Below the pieces are notes generated by a model. The model searched no databases and was not told the origin of the DNA. It saw only the letters and a program-made list of their open reading frames with translations. A stretch of DNA of 22,509 nucleotides from CBFGWV01 sp965652545. GTDB taxonomy: Bacteria > Pseudomonadota > Gammaproteobacteria > Competibacterales > Competibacteraceae. Of the stretch, positions 6,586-15,447 are shown piece by piece. Made by a program: the position numbers and the translations under genes. The stretch lies in the NCBI GenBank assembly GCA_965652545.1, contig CBFGWV010000045.1, positions 1-22,509 on the forward strand. The letters are read 5' to 3'. Position 1 is the stretch's first letter; every line of letters starts with the position of its first letter.

Positions 6586-7684
6586 ATGCAGGAACTCAAC
6601 CCCCTCTATAACCACATCGATGACCTCAAGGGACGCGCCCAGTCCCTGAGGGGGTATCTTTGACTACGAGGCCAAGGCTGAACGCCTGACCGAGGTCGAT
6701 CGCGAACTGGAGCAGCCCAAGGTCTGGGACAATCCCGAACGCGCCCAGGCTCTGGGCAAGGAGCGCGCGCAGCTTGCTCTGGTGGTCAACACCCTGGGCG
6801 ATTTGACCCAGGCGCTGGACGATGCCGCCGAACTGCTGGAAATGGCCGCCGCCGAAGGCGACGAGGCCACGGTGGACGGTGTGGCCAAGGATCTTGCGAC
6901 CTACGAGCGTCAGGTGGCGGACCTGGAATTCCGCCGCATGTTCGCCGGCGAGATGGACCCGAACAACGCCTTTGTCGACATCCAGGCCGGCTCCGGCGGT
7001 ACGGAAGCGCAGGACTGGGCCAACATGCTGCTGCGCATGTACCTGCGCTGGGGTGAGAGTCGCGGCTTCAAGATGGAGCTGATCGAATGCTCTGCCGGTG
7101 AAGTGGCCGGCATCAAGTCCGCCACCATCAAGGTGGAGGGCGAATACGCCTATGGCTGGCTGAGGACCGAAACCGGTGTCCACCGGTTGGTGCGCAAGTC
7201 GCCGTTCGACTCCGGCAATCGCCGGCACACCTCGTTTGCCGCGGTGTTCGTCTCCCCCGAGGTCGACGACGATATCGACATCGAAATCAACCCGGCCGAC
7301 CTGCGCATCGATGTCTACCGCGCCTCGGGTGCCGGTGGCCAGCACGTCAACCGGACCGAGTCCGCGGTCCGCATTACGCACATGCCATCGGGCCTTGTGA
7401 CCCAGTGCCAGAACGACCGTTCGCAGCACAAGAACAAAGACACGGCCATGAAGCAGCTCAAGGCCAAGCTGTACGAAATGGAAGTCCAGAAGCGCAACGC
7501 CGCCGCCCAAGCTGTGGAGGACACCAAGTCCGATATCGGCTGGGGCAGCCAGATTCGCTCGTACGTACTGGACCAGAGTCGCATCAAGGACTTGCGCACC
7601 GGTGTGGAGACGGGCAATACGCAGGCCGTGCTGGACGGCGACCTGGATCAGTTCATCGAAGCGAGCTTGAAGAGCGGCTTGTAA
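6586..7684 (+). CDS. prfB: Peptide chain release factor 2, programmed +1 frameshift at 6661
   Basis: RF2 terminates translation at UGA and UAA. The first 25 codons run from ATG 6586 to a CTT codon, then an in-frame TGA (6661-6663). The slippery context AGGGGGTATCTTTGAC contains the internal Shine-Dalgarno-like AGGGGG and CUU-UGA-C of the classical RF2 autoregulatory site. Reading continues in the +1 frame from 6662 to 7684, giving 365 residues, the E. coli length. SPF (205-207) is the stop-codon recognition motif. GGQ (250-252) is the catalytic motif, and residue 246 is Ala. When RF2 is scarce, ribosomes pause at UGA and shift frame, making more RF2. lysS follows in the same operon. Confidence 0.98.
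6646..6664 (+). promoter_or_regulatory. Programmed +1 ribosomal frameshift site of prfB
   Basis: The site reads CTG AGG GGG TAT CTT TGA C: an internal Shine-Dalgarno-like purine block three bases before the slippery CTT codon, followed by the TGA stop in the C context that weakens termination. Nothing suggests a sequencing error, because this matches the family's conserved recoding signal. Confidence 0.97.
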
Positions 7685-7692
7685 CCGACCCT

Positions 7693-7717
7693 GCGGGCCG
7701 CCATTGTGGCGGCCCGC
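7693..7717 (+). other. Hairpin between prfB and lysS
   Basis: GCGGGCCGCCA (7693-7703) pairs perfectly with TGGCGGCCCGC (7707-7717) around a TTG loop, starting 9 bases after the prfB stop. No T-run follows, so readthrough into lysS is expected. It may set the ratio of the two products or protect the prfB 3' end. Confidence 0.5.
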
Positions 7718-7731
7718 CGCCTGGATACGTC

Positions 7732-9237
7732 ATGACCGACACGACCGATAACACGACACCTGTGGACGAGAACAAGTTGATCGCCGAGCGCCGGCAGAAG
7801 ATGCACGCGCTGCGCGAGCACGGTCAGGCGTACCCCAATGACTTCCGGCGCAACGCCTTTGCCGGCTCTCTGCACCGGATGTACGGCGAGACGCCCTCTG
7901 AGGCGCTGGAGGCCCAGGGTGTGCGCGTGTCCGTGGCCGGCCGGATGATGGCCAAGCGCATCATGGGCAAGGCCAGCTTCACACACATCAAGGATGCCAC
8001 CGGGACGTTCCAGCTTTATCTGCAACGGGATGTCCTGGGTGATGCTTACCAGGCGTTCAAGCATTGGGACATCGGCGATATCATCGGCGCGGAGGGCACG
8101 GTGTTTCGCACCCGCACCGGGGAGCTGTCGCTCAATGTCGATTCGCTGCGCCTGCTCACCAAGGCGCTGCGTCCGCTGCCGGAGAAGTTTCACGGCCTCA
8201 CCGATATGGAGGTGCGTTATCGCCAGCGCTATGTGGATCTGATCGTCAACGACGACACCCGTCGGGCGTTCCAGATCCGCTCAGCCATGGTGCGGGCGAT
8301 TCGCCAGTTCATGGACGGCCGCGGTTTCCAGGAGGTGGAAACCCCAATGATGCAGCCGATCCCCGGCGGTGCGGTGGCCAAGCCTTTCGTGACCCACCAC
8401 AATGCCTTGGACATGGAGTTCTATCTGCGTGTGGCGCCGGAGTTATACCTCAAGCGGCTGGTGGTCGGGGGCATCGAGCAGGTCTACGAGATCAACCGCA
8501 ACTTTCGCAACGAGGGCGTTTCGACCCGGCACAACCCAGAGTTCACGATGCTGGAGTTCTACTGGGCGTATGCCAACTACTACGACCTGATGGACTTTAC
8601 CGAGGCAATGTTCCGCCAGGTGGCCGACCAGGTGCTCAGAACCCGCCAAGTATCTTATCAGGGCGAGATCATCGACTTTGCCGCGCCGTTCGCTCGCATG
8701 ACCGTTGCCGAGTCCATCGCCGACCGGGTGCCCGGCGCGACGCTGGATGAGGTCAATACGCTGGCGGGTGCGCGTGCGATTGCCGATCGGCTGAACGTAC
8801 CGGTTGCCAAGACCGACACGCTGGGGCGGGTGCACATGGCAATCTTCGACGATCATGTGGAAGCCACCTTGCGCCAGCCGACGTTCATCACGGCGTATCC
8901 GATCGAGGTTTCGCCCCTGGCCCGGCGCAATGACGAGAACCCGGATGTAACGGACCGGTTCGAGCTGTTCATCGGGGGGCGGGAGTTGGCCAATGGATTT
9001 TCGGAACTCAACGATCCGGAGGACCAGCACCAGCGTTTCATGGAGCAAGTCAAAGCCAAGGAGGCCGGTGACGAGGAGGCGATGTATTACGACGCCGACT
9101 ATATCCGGGCGTTGGAATACGGGATGCCGCCGACGGCGGGCGAGGGCATCGGCATCGATCGCTTAGCCATGTTGTTTACCGATTCACCGTCGATCCGCGA
9201 TGTGCTGCTCTTCCCGCACATGCGGCCGGAGAGCTGA
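7732..9237 (+). CDS. lysS: Lysyl-tRNA synthetase, class II
   Basis: This enzyme attaches lysine to tRNA-Lys in the cytosol. The 501 residues compare with about 505 in E. coli. Order: N-terminal OB-fold anticodon-binding domain (about 65-150; VSVAGRMMAKRIMGKASFTHIKD), then the class II catalytic core. The core has motif 1 around FMDGRGFQEVETPMM, motif 2 with FRNEGVSTRHNPEFTMLEFY, and motif 3 with GEGIGIDRLAMLFT near the C-terminus. The ATG at 7732 is chosen because it matches family length; in-frame upstream sequence belongs to the prfB region. It is the second gene of the prfB-lysS pair, an arrangement also found in E. coli. It ends at a structured inverted-repeat element. Confidence 0.97.
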   Translation: MTDTTDNTTPVDENKLIAERRQKMHALREHGQAYPNDFRRNAFAGSLHRMYGETPSEALEAQGVRVSVAGRMMAKRIMGKASFTHIKDATGTFQLYLQRDVLGDAYQAFKHWDIGDIIGAEGTVFRTRTGELSLNVDSLRLLTKALRPLPEKFHGLTDMEVRYRQRYVDLIVNDDTRRAFQIRSAMVRAIRQFMDGRGFQEVETPMMQPIPGGAVAKPFVTHHNALDMEFYLRVAPELYLKRLVVGGIEQVYEINRNFRNEGVSTRHNPEFTMLEFYWAYANYYDLMDFTEAMFRQVADQVLRTRQVSYQGEIIDFAAPFARMTVAESIADRVPGATLDEVNTLAGARAIADRLNVPVAKTDTLGRVHMAIFDDHVEATLRQPTFITAYPIEVSPLARRNDENPDVTDRFELFIGGRELANGFSELNDPEDQHQRFMEQVKAKEAGDEEAMYYDADYIRALEYGMPPTAGEGIGIDRLAMLFTDSPSIRDVLLFPHMRPES

Positions 9238-9263
9238 TTCGGCCAAGCGGATTTGGAGGGGTG

Positions 9264-9474
9264 TGATCCGCGTTCCTCGCGCGGCGCCGTCGGTGGGCGT
9301 CTGGCGCCCGAACCCGCCTGCGGCCGAGCCGGTAGATCGTGTTCCGACGCGCTGTAAACACGTCCGTGTGAGCTCGACGGCAGCATCCATGCTGCCGACG
9401 GTCGGCCCACGATCTACCGGCTCGGCCGCAGGCTCACGGCGGTGGCGGCCCAAGGCGGCGAGGAGCGCGGATCA
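9264..9474. repeat. Nested inverted-repeat element behind lysS
   Basis: Outer arms 9264-9280 and 9458-9474 match at 16 of 17 positions. Inner arms 9316-9341 and 9408-9433 are a perfect 26-bp inverted repeat; after two mismatches five more bases pair (9344-9348 with 9401-9405). The centre holds a 9-bp hairpin (9378-9386 with 9389-9397). No coding potential is convincing here. It could be a miniature mobile element without transposase, or a large bidirectional terminator between convergent lysS and the CGNR gene. Target-site duplications were not recognised. Confidence 0.6.
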
Positions 9475-9493
9475 GCCCCAATTTGGAGAGCCG

Positions 9494-10075
9494 TTATCCC
9501 CTCGGCCCTGGTCTGAGGTTTTTGCGCTGGTTGGCATTGAAGCGCGCTTTCTTCTGACGATTCCCGCACGTGTTCATGTCACACCATTTGCGGGTGCGAC
9601 TTTGGCTAGTGTCGAAAAAAGCGGCTTGGCAGGTTGGTGATGCACACAAGGCCAATTTTCCGTCTCGTTCGCCTGCGATGATGCTGATCGCGTCGGCGGC
9701 GATCACGCTGAGGGCATCTTCCACGCTGGACGCTGCGCTGAGCTGCCATCGACGCTTGCCCTCCGGCGTGAGCATAGCCGCGGCCCGTCCCTGAGCGCTG
9801 CGATCATTGATGATCTGGATAGCAGATGCAGGGAGAGCGTCCTGGATCGCGGCCGCTGTCGCGGCGGCGTGAATCGCCTCTCTCAGTTCCCGAGCGAGAT
9901 CGAGCTGCGCAATGGTGCAGGAGCCCACGGCGAGACCGCTCACTGCCAGCCAATCGATGAGTCGCTGCGGCGTGGGAATGCGCTCCACAGCGTCGCCATG
10001 ACGCTCCGTCAGCGTCGCCGTGAAGCTGGTCGCAAGCACGTTACCGAGGCGGAAGTCAGGGAGTTTGGCACGCAT
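9494..10075 (-). CDS. CGNR zinc-finger protein (ABATE-domain putative stress regulator)
   Basis: This 193-residue protein has an N-terminal ABATE-type domain (about 5-130, alpha-helical) and a C-terminal CGNR zinc finger. The likely zinc ligands are Cys144 and Cys149 (CASPTC), Cys165 and Cys170, with CGNR at 170-173, followed by a basic tail (RQKKARFNANQRKNLR). The family is annotated as putative stress-induced transcription regulators; the finger probably binds DNA. The start at 10075 lacks a strong ribosome-binding site. It is divergent from the epoxide hydrolase gene, with an 87-base shared region holding repeated candidate operator sequences. The layout suggests it controls itself and its neighbour (inference). 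Confidence 0.85.
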   Translation of the reverse strand: MRAKLPDFRLGNVLATSFTATLTERHGDAVERIPTPQRLIDWLAVSGLAVGSCTIAQLDLARELREAIHAAATAAAIQDALPASAIQIINDRSAQGRAAAMLTPEGKRRWQLSAASSVEDALSVIAADAISIIAGERDGKLALCASPTCQAAFFDTSQSRTRKWCDMNTCGNRQKKARFNANQRKNLRPGPRG

Positions 10076-10115
10076 GGAACCAGCTTAGCAGGTTGCGCGC
10101 AGGTGTGAGCGCATG

Positions 10116-10137
10116 TTAGAACCGTCTAAGCCGGTTC
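10116..10137. promoter_or_regulatory. Candidate operator between the CGNR gene and the epoxide hydrolase gene
   Basis: Two overlapping palindromes occur: TTAGA-ACCG-TCTAA (10116-10129) and GAACCG-N7-CGGTTC (10119-10137). The 11-mer GAACCGTCTAA at 10119-10129 is repeated exactly at 10165-10175, across the epoxide hydrolase start codon. Repeated, partly symmetric sites in a divergent intergenic region suggest regulator binding (inference). Confidence 0.45.
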
Positions 10138-10162
10138 CGCGACGACCAAGAGGAACACTCTC

Positions 10163-11344
10163 ATGAACCGTCTAACCAGCGACGTGCAAGCATTTGAAGC
10201 CCACGCAACTGACGCTGACCTCGACGATCTGCGCGCGCGACTCGCTGCCGCGCGCCTACCGGAGACCGAAACGGTCTATCGCGCCGCGCCCGACCCTCGC
10301 CGATGGGCCCAGGGGGTTCCTCTCGCCGATCTCGTCGATGTCGTGAACTATTGGCGCAGCGGGTACGACTGGCGGTCGTTCGAGGAGCGCCTCAACCGTA
10401 TCGGCCAGTTCCGCACGACCATCGACGGTCTGGGAATCCACTTTCTGCACCGCCGATCCGCGCGCGCAGACGCCACGCCTCTGATCCTGACGCACGGCTG
10501 GCCAGGCAGCATCGCCGAGTTCGTCGATATCGTCGACGAACTGGCGGATCCTCACGATGCAGACGCGCCAGCGTTCCACGTCGTGGTCCCGTCGCTACCA
10601 GGCTTCGGTTACAGCGACAAGCCGGCCACCCCCGGGTGGGGAATCGGGAAAATCGCGGCCGCATGGGTGGAGCTGATGGGACGGCTTGGCTACGGCAGGT
10701 TCGTAGCCCACGGTGGCGACTGGGGCGGTGTCATCACCACGGTCCTCGGCGGCAGGTTCCCGGCTCACGTTCTGGGCATCCACACCGTGCTCGCGCAAGC
10801 ACCGCCAGGGCTGACAATGGACGGGCTGACGCCGGCCGAGCGCAAATGGGCGGAGGAAACCCGTGATTTCTGGCTAAACCACGCGGCCTACGCGAAGCAG
10901 CAGGCGACCCGACCGCAGACCATCGGCTACTCGCTTGTCGACTCGCCAGTCGGGCTTCTTGCCTGGATCCTCGACAAGTTCGCTGAATGGACAGATACCG
11001 AAGACAGCCCGTTCGAGACGATGTCCAGAGATCGCGTTCTTGACGACGTCACCTTGTACTGGCTGACGCGGACCGGCGCATCGTCGGCCCGCATCTACTA
11101 CGAAAGCCACGGCGGTGTTAACGCGCTCGACCCCGACCTTCGGGTCGACGTCCCGGCAGCAATCAGTATTTACCCCCGCGATATCGAAAAGTGTCCGCGT
11201 GCCTGGGCACAGCAGCGGTATCGGAAAATCGTCCGATGGACGACACCCGAAACTGGGGGGCATTTCCCGTCGCTGGAGGTTCCCGAGTCTTTCGTCAAAG
11301 ACCTACAAGAGGGCCTTGCGGCAGTACTGGCTGCCAATCGGTGA
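10163..11344 (+). CDS. Epoxide hydrolase, alpha/beta-hydrolase fold with EHN domain
   Basis: Microsomal-type epoxide hydrolases open epoxides to diols through an alkyl-enzyme ester. The 393-residue protein has the N-terminal EHN meander (about 10-100; RLAAARLPETE, WRSGYDWRSFEERLN) and a hydrolase core. HGWPGS (111-116) carries the oxyanion hole. The nucleophile is Asp186 in GGDWGG. A ring-opening tyrosine lies in RIYYES (Tyr312/313), and the catalytic His is 367 in TGGHFPSLEVPE. AGAGGA lies about 6 bases before the ATG. No signal peptide is seen, so it is cytoplasmic. The substrate is unknown. The divergent CGNR regulator may control it. Confidence 0.92.
   Translation: MNRLTSDVQAFEAHATDADLDDLRARLAAARLPETETVYRAAPDPRRWAQGVPLADLVDVVNYWRSGYDWRSFEERLNRIGQFRTTIDGLGIHFLHRRSARADATPLILTHGWPGSIAEFVDIVDELADPHDADAPAFHVVVPSLPGFGYSDKPATPGWGIGKIAAAWVELMGRLGYGRFVAHGGDWGGVITTVLGGRFPAHVLGIHTVLAQAPPGLTMDGLTPAERKWAEETRDFWLNHAAYAKQQATRPQTIGYSLVDSPVGLLAWILDKFAEWTDTEDSPFETMSRDRVLDDVTLYWLTRTGASSARIYYESHGGVNALDPDLRVDVPAAISIYPRDIEKCPRAWAQQRYRKIVRWTTPETGGHFPSLEVPESFVKDLQEGLAAVLAANR
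10165..10175. promoter_or_regulatory. Second GAACCGTCTAA copy across the epoxide hydrolase start
   Basis: This exact 11-base copy of the sequence at 10119-10129 begins at the last base of the ATG, 46 bases downstream of the first. A protein bound here would block initiation. It could also be chance similarity, since one copy is constrained by coding. Confidence 0.35.
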
Positions 11345-11407
11345 GTGTGGCCGGATATGAGCGAGCGGTTCCAGATCGCGCTCCTCGAGACGGCACAGAC
11401 GCGCCGC

Positions 11408-12076
11408 TTAGCCGCCGCTCGCGGCGGCGAGTCGAGCGTTCAAGAGTTGCCCCGCCTGCTCGATGTGGTGGACCAAAAACGCGCAGGCCGCTTCGGCATC
11501 TCGTCGTTTGCACAACTCGACCAGTTCGGTGTGCTCGCGCACTGACGCTTCCGCGAAGTCGGTCAACGCGATCTGCGCCTGAACGTAGCGCTCGGTCTGA
11601 TCGTTGAGGTTGCGCACCACGGCCAGGCTGCGCGGTCGGTCCGCGGGGCGGTACATGGCCTCATGCAATTCGCGGTTCAACGCGCCCAGGCGGCCGGTCT
11701 GTCCCTTGCGCACGGCGGCGGTGTAGTCGGCCAGTGCCTTGTCGATGGCCTTGATATCGGCCGCGTCCATGTTCGGGATGGCGCGACGCAGGAGGTCGGC
11801 TTCCAGCATGGCCCGCAAGTCCATGAGCTCGGCGATTTCCGGGGGTGAGAGTGCCGACACCACCGCACCGCGGTGCGGTGAGTGCTTCACCAGCCCTTCG
11901 GCCTCCAGTTGCCGGAACGCCTCGCGCACCGGTACCCGGCTGACCTCGAATTCCTTCGACAGCGCTTCTTGGCGCAGTGGCTCGCCGTCGGGGTAGTGGC
12001 CGCTGAGAATCCGCTGGCGCAGGATGTCCAGCACGGCTTCGGTAAGGGTGGTGCGTTTGAGAGGGCCCTGGGTCAT
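11408..12076 (-). CDS. GntR-family transcriptional regulator, FCD (FadR-C) subfamily
   Basis: This 222-residue regulator has a winged helix-turn-helix (about 8-72; LRQEALSKEFEVSRVPVREAFRQLEAEGLV is the signature region) and a C-terminal all-helical FCD ligand-binding domain (about 80-215). Likely metal or ligand contacts are His138 (LHEAMYR), His182 (REHTELVEL) and His203/204 (LVHHIEQ). The ATG at 12076 is chosen over a longer frame to 12175 because residues upstream are unlike the family and the HTH starts right after it. Family members sense organic acids. No metabolic operon is adjacent; the convergent epoxide hydrolase is the nearest enzyme, so the target is unknown. Confidence 0.9.
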   Translation of the reverse strand: MTQGPLKRTTLTEAVLDILRQRILSGHYPDGEPLRQEALSKEFEVSRVPVREAFRQLEAEGLVKHSPHRGAVVSALSPPEIAELMDLRAMLEADLLRRAIPNMDAADIKAIDKALADYTAAVRKGQTGRLGALNRELHEAMYRPADRPRSLAVVRNLNDQTERYVQAQIALTDFAEASVREHTELVELCKRRDAEAACAFLVHHIEQAGQLLNARLAAASGG

Positions 12077-12177
12077 GAGTGTTTGGGTTGAGGCCTGTGG
12101 ATGCGACGGCACAATGGGGAAATGGCGTCTCCATCTTGCCACACTGCCTCCTGCGGCAGTTTCCACATATCGCAAAT

Positions 12178-12208
12178 GAAGAAGGCGCCCGGCAAGGGCG
12201 CCTTCTTC
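12178..12208 (-). terminator. Terminator hairpin after tRNA-Arg
   Basis: GAAGAAGGCGCCC (12178-12190) pairs perfectly with GGGCGCCTTCTTC (12196-12208), a 13-bp stem with a 5-base loop. On the minus strand the descending arm is pyrimidine-rich (CUUCUUC) and is followed by AUUUG. It lies 21 bases past the tRNA CCA end. Confidence 0.75.
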
Positions 12209-12229
12209 AAACCGTCACGACGGCATAGT

Positions 12230-12306
12230 TGGTGCCCCGAACACGATTCGAACGTGTGACCTTCCCCTTAGGAGGGGGACGCTCTATCCGACTGAGCTAC
12301 CGGGGC
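12230..12306 (-). tRNA. tRNA-Arg(CCU)
   Basis: The 77-base cloverleaf has acceptor stem GCCCCGG/TCGGGGC (one G-U pair), a GCTC..GAGC D arm, anticodon stem TCCCC/GGGGA with loop CTCCTAA (anticodon CCU, reading AGG), and T arm ACACG-TTCGAAT-CGTGT. CCA is encoded after discriminator A. Rare AGG codons are its target. No integrase or repeated 3' tRNA fragment was seen, so it is not an evident attachment site in this window. Confidence 0.97.
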
Positions 12307-12357
12307 ATGCGGGCAGGAGTATGCCAAAGCGTACGGCCGTGCTCCACCGTTGCGTCG

Positions 12358-12843
12358 TCATTCGCGGCGAAGAATGCTCATGGCTTCGATGATGACCGGC
12401 GTGGGGAGCGGAGCGGCGGCGGTTGAATCGTCCGTGCCGGCCGCTTCGGAGGCCTTGTTGGTGTTGACCCAGCGTTGGACGATGACGCCGTTGTTGGTCT
12501 GCTCGAGCAGGATCAACGGGTTCCGTTCGATGATGGTGAGGACGAACTCGGCCCCGTTGCCGTTGTCCCGGACGACGACCGCGGATTGATTGTCGTGAAA
12601 GCCCTGAAGCGTCACCGTTTGGGAGAAGCTGTCGCAGACACCCGAGACGCACAGGTTTTCGGTGCGTGTCGCGGCGCCGCCGGCGATCGACAGGGAACCG
12701 GATACGGTCGAGTCGTTGTTCGCACTGTCGACGATGGTGCCGTCGTTGAAGCGTATCGTCATCCGTTCGAGGGAAAATGTCTGGGCACTTGCCACGGTCG
12801 CCATACCCAGGCTCAGACCCAATGCGATGATCATCCGTTTCAT
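12358..12843 (-). CDS. Secreted hypothetical protein
   Basis: This is not a family I recognise. The 161-residue product begins with a Sec signal peptide (MKRMIIALGLSLGMATVASA, cleavage before QTFSLE), so the mature protein of about 141 residues should be periplasmic or exported. It looks beta-rich (short alternating segments such as RMTIRFNDGTIVDSANN and QSAVVVRDNGNGAEFVLTII) and has one close cysteine pair (CVSGVC) that could form a disulfide. The C-terminal third is Ala/Thr/Pro-rich, followed by a short helix (VIIEAMSILRRE). AAGGA lies about 8 bases before the ATG at 12843, supporting this start over a frame reaching 12966. Confidence 0.7.
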   Translation of the reverse strand: MKRMIIALGLSLGMATVASAQTFSLERMTIRFNDGTIVDSANNDSTVSGSLSIAGGAATRTENLCVSGVCDSFSQTVTLQGFHDNQSAVVVRDNGNGAEFVLTIIERNPLILLEQTNNGVIVQRWVNTNKASEAAGTDDSTAAAPLPTPVIIEAMSILRRE

Positions 12844-12928
12844 GCCAGTCCTTTCGGTTTGTACGGGGGCGTATACCCTAACCGTCGCGAGGCCGGCTCC
12901 GCCATCCTTCTTTAGCAGGTGCCGATGA

Positions 12929-13129
12929 TCAGAGGTTGAGATCCTCCAGCGCACCGGGCTCATCATAGAAATAGTCGTCCAGGTGCTGCTTGAGCTCTTT
13001 CATCTCGCGGTAACGCTCGATGGACCGCCAGGCCTTGGATACCTTGGGGATGACAGCCTGGACCTCGGTATCCTCGTCGTCGCTGTCCTCGGTGATGTTT
13101 TCGTCGTTCTCGTCGAATTCGTCGCTCAT
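12929..13129 (-). CDS. Small acidic protein, PA3496-family-like
   Basis: This 66-residue cytoplasmic protein has an Asp/Glu-rich N-terminal half (SDEFDENDENITEDSDDED) and a charged helical C-terminal half (AWRSIERYREMKELKQHLDDY), ending in an acidic tail. The layout resembles the PA3496 family of small gammaproteobacterial proteins annotated as putative envelope-integrity factors; this is recognised from pattern only. The ATG at 13129 is chosen over 13180 because the acidic region starts there. An AT-rich stretch (13185-13200) lies upstream, in the region divergent from msrP. Confidence 0.65.
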   Translation of the reverse strand: MSDEFDENDENITEDSDDEDTEVQAVIPKVSKAWRSIERYREMKELKQHLDDYFYDEPGALEDLNL

Positions 13130-13230
13130 GCCTGTCGTCTCCGGGTGTCGGCCAGCCGCTATGTAAGGCCGGTCGGTCAAAACGCAAAATTAATTTTTCT
13201 GAAGTGACACCGCGTCGATTCCAATGAACC

Positions 13231-13257
13231 TTGACTGCGTCCAGAACGCCCTAAGAT
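13231..13257 (+). promoter_or_regulatory. Possible msrP promoter
   Basis: TTGACT (13231-13236) and TAAGAT (13252-13257) are spaced by 15 bases, a little short for sigma70. TATAGT (13261-13266) is an alternative -10 box but lies too far from this -35. Confidence 0.3.
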
Positions 13258-13313
13258 GCGTATAGTCGGCCAGAGCCAACAGTGCAACGGGCACGCGGCC
13301 CACGGGAGCCCCG

Positions 13314-14279
<966 letters not shown>

Positions 14280-14336
14280 TGTTCCTTGCTTCGTCAGATG
14301 AGCCATGAGTGTGGCGCTGCACCAAACCTCGCGTCA

Positions 14337-14370
14337 GGCACCCGTAGGAGCGCACCCCTGTGTGTGATGG
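14337..14370. repeat. Third copy of the GGCACCCGTAG repeat
   Basis: The first 26 bases match positions 1-26 exactly, after which the copies diverge. This copy sits between the convergent ends of msrP and the AstE-like gene. Only the left arm is evident. Confidence 0.7.
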
Positions 14371-14388
14371 CCCGCTATGCCTTGGGAC

Positions 14389-15447
14389 TCACGGCTCCTG
14401 CGGCAGTTGGGCGGGGTTGAACGGGTCGCCCAGTTCGCGGGCATCGGCAAGCAGGTCTTCGAACCCGGCGACGGTCTCGTCGCTGCCGCCGCCGTCCGTG
14501 TGCGCCAGGTTGAACAAGGCATCGCCTTCGGTGACCAGCGGAAGGTTGGTACGGCCCACGACCAAGCCGGCGCGCGGCGCCGGCACGGGGGTTTCGCGTT
14601 CGCCGAAGGGGTCGCTGATGACGGCGATGATCTCCCCTCGCCCCACCAGCGTTCCCAGCGGCCGGGCGGCGCGCAGAATGCCGCTCTGTGGTGCGCGCAC
14701 CCAGGCGCTGGAGGCGGCCACCAGGGGCGAGAGGCGCGGCTCCCGTTCGCGCCGTACCGGCAACATGTCCAACGACCGCATCACCCCGAGCACCCCGCGG
14801 ACGCCGGCGCGTATCGCCAACTCGTCGAAGCGCAGGGCCTCCCCGGCCTCGTAGAGCAGCAGTGGAAGGCCCAGGTTCGATGCGGCCTGGCGCAGCGAAC
14901 CGTCCGGCGGTGTGCTGTCCATGATGACCGGGGTGCCGAACGCCCGCGCCATGGCCATGAGTTTCGGGTCGCTCAGGCGGGTGCGGATCTGCGGCAGGTT
15001 GGCGCGGTGGATTGCGCCGGTATGCAGGTCGATGCCGTGGGTGGCGTGGCGAACGACCTCGTTGAGGAACAGATGGGCGAGTCGCGCAGTGAGGCTGCCG
15101 CGCTCTGAGCCGGGAAAGGCGCGGTTGAGATCGCGGCGGTCGGGCAGGTAGCGCGAGTTGGACAGAAAACCGTAAATGTTGACCACGGGCACGGCGATGA
15201 GGACACCGCGCAGGTGCCTCAGCACGCCTTGGCTGAGCACGCGGCGGATCACCTCCACCCCGTTGATCTCATCCCCGTGGAGGGCCGCGGACACGAACAG
15301 TCGTGGCCCCGGCTTGCGGCCGTGGATAACGCGCACCGGCATCGACACTTGGGCGTGGGTGTACAAAGCCGGCAGCGGCAGCTCCACTGTGGCCTGGGTG
15401 CCGGGCCGCACCGTGATGCCGCCGAGGCTGAAGCCCGGCGTGCTCAC
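14389..15447 (-). CDS. Succinylglutamate desuccinylase/aspartoacylase-family zinc hydrolase
   Basis: This 352-residue M14-like zinc hydrolase has zinc ligands in HGDE (His57, Glu60) and DLHTG (His142). DLNRAFPG (106-113) binds the substrate carboxylate, and LLLYEAGE (Glu200 or Glu203) supplies the catalytic acid. A C-terminal barrel-sandwich domain (about 240-310) is typical of this subgroup. The family cleaves N-acyl or amide bonds of amino acids, but AstE-specific function is unlikely because no arginine catabolism genes are present. It starts at a GTG overlapping the rimK stop (GTGA) and is the last gene of a three-gene operon. It may act on glutamyl or amino-acyl products linked to RimK; this is inference. 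Confidence 0.88.
   Translation of the reverse strand: MSTPGFSLGGITVRPGTQATVELPLPALYTHAQVSMPVRVIHGRKPGPRLFVSAALHGDEINGVEVIRRVLSQGVLRHLRGVLIAVPVVNIYGFLSNSRYLPDRRDLNRAFPGSERGSLTARLAHLFLNEVVRHATHGIDLHTGAIHRANLPQIRTRLSDPKLMAMARAFGTPVIMDSTPPDGSLRQAASNLGLPLLLYEAGEALRFDELAIRAGVRGVLGVMRSLDMLPVRREREPRLSPLVAASSAWVRAPQSGILRAARPLGTLVGRGEIIAVISDPFGERETPVPAPRAGLVVGRTNLPLVTEGDALFNLAHTDGGGSDETVAGFEDLLADARELGDPFNPAQLPQEP

Noticed and set aside
6661..6663. In-frame stop in prfB as a pseudogene mutation or sequencing error
   Set aside because: The surrounding AGGGGGTATCTTTGAC is the conserved RF2 recoding site and the protein is full length after the shift.
6626..7510. 294-codon minus-strand open frame
   Set aside because: It is antisense to prfB, which matches RF2 from end to end.
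12230..12306. tRNA-Arg as an integration site for a mobile element
   Set aside because: No integrase, repeated tRNA 3' end or phage-like gene was seen on either side.
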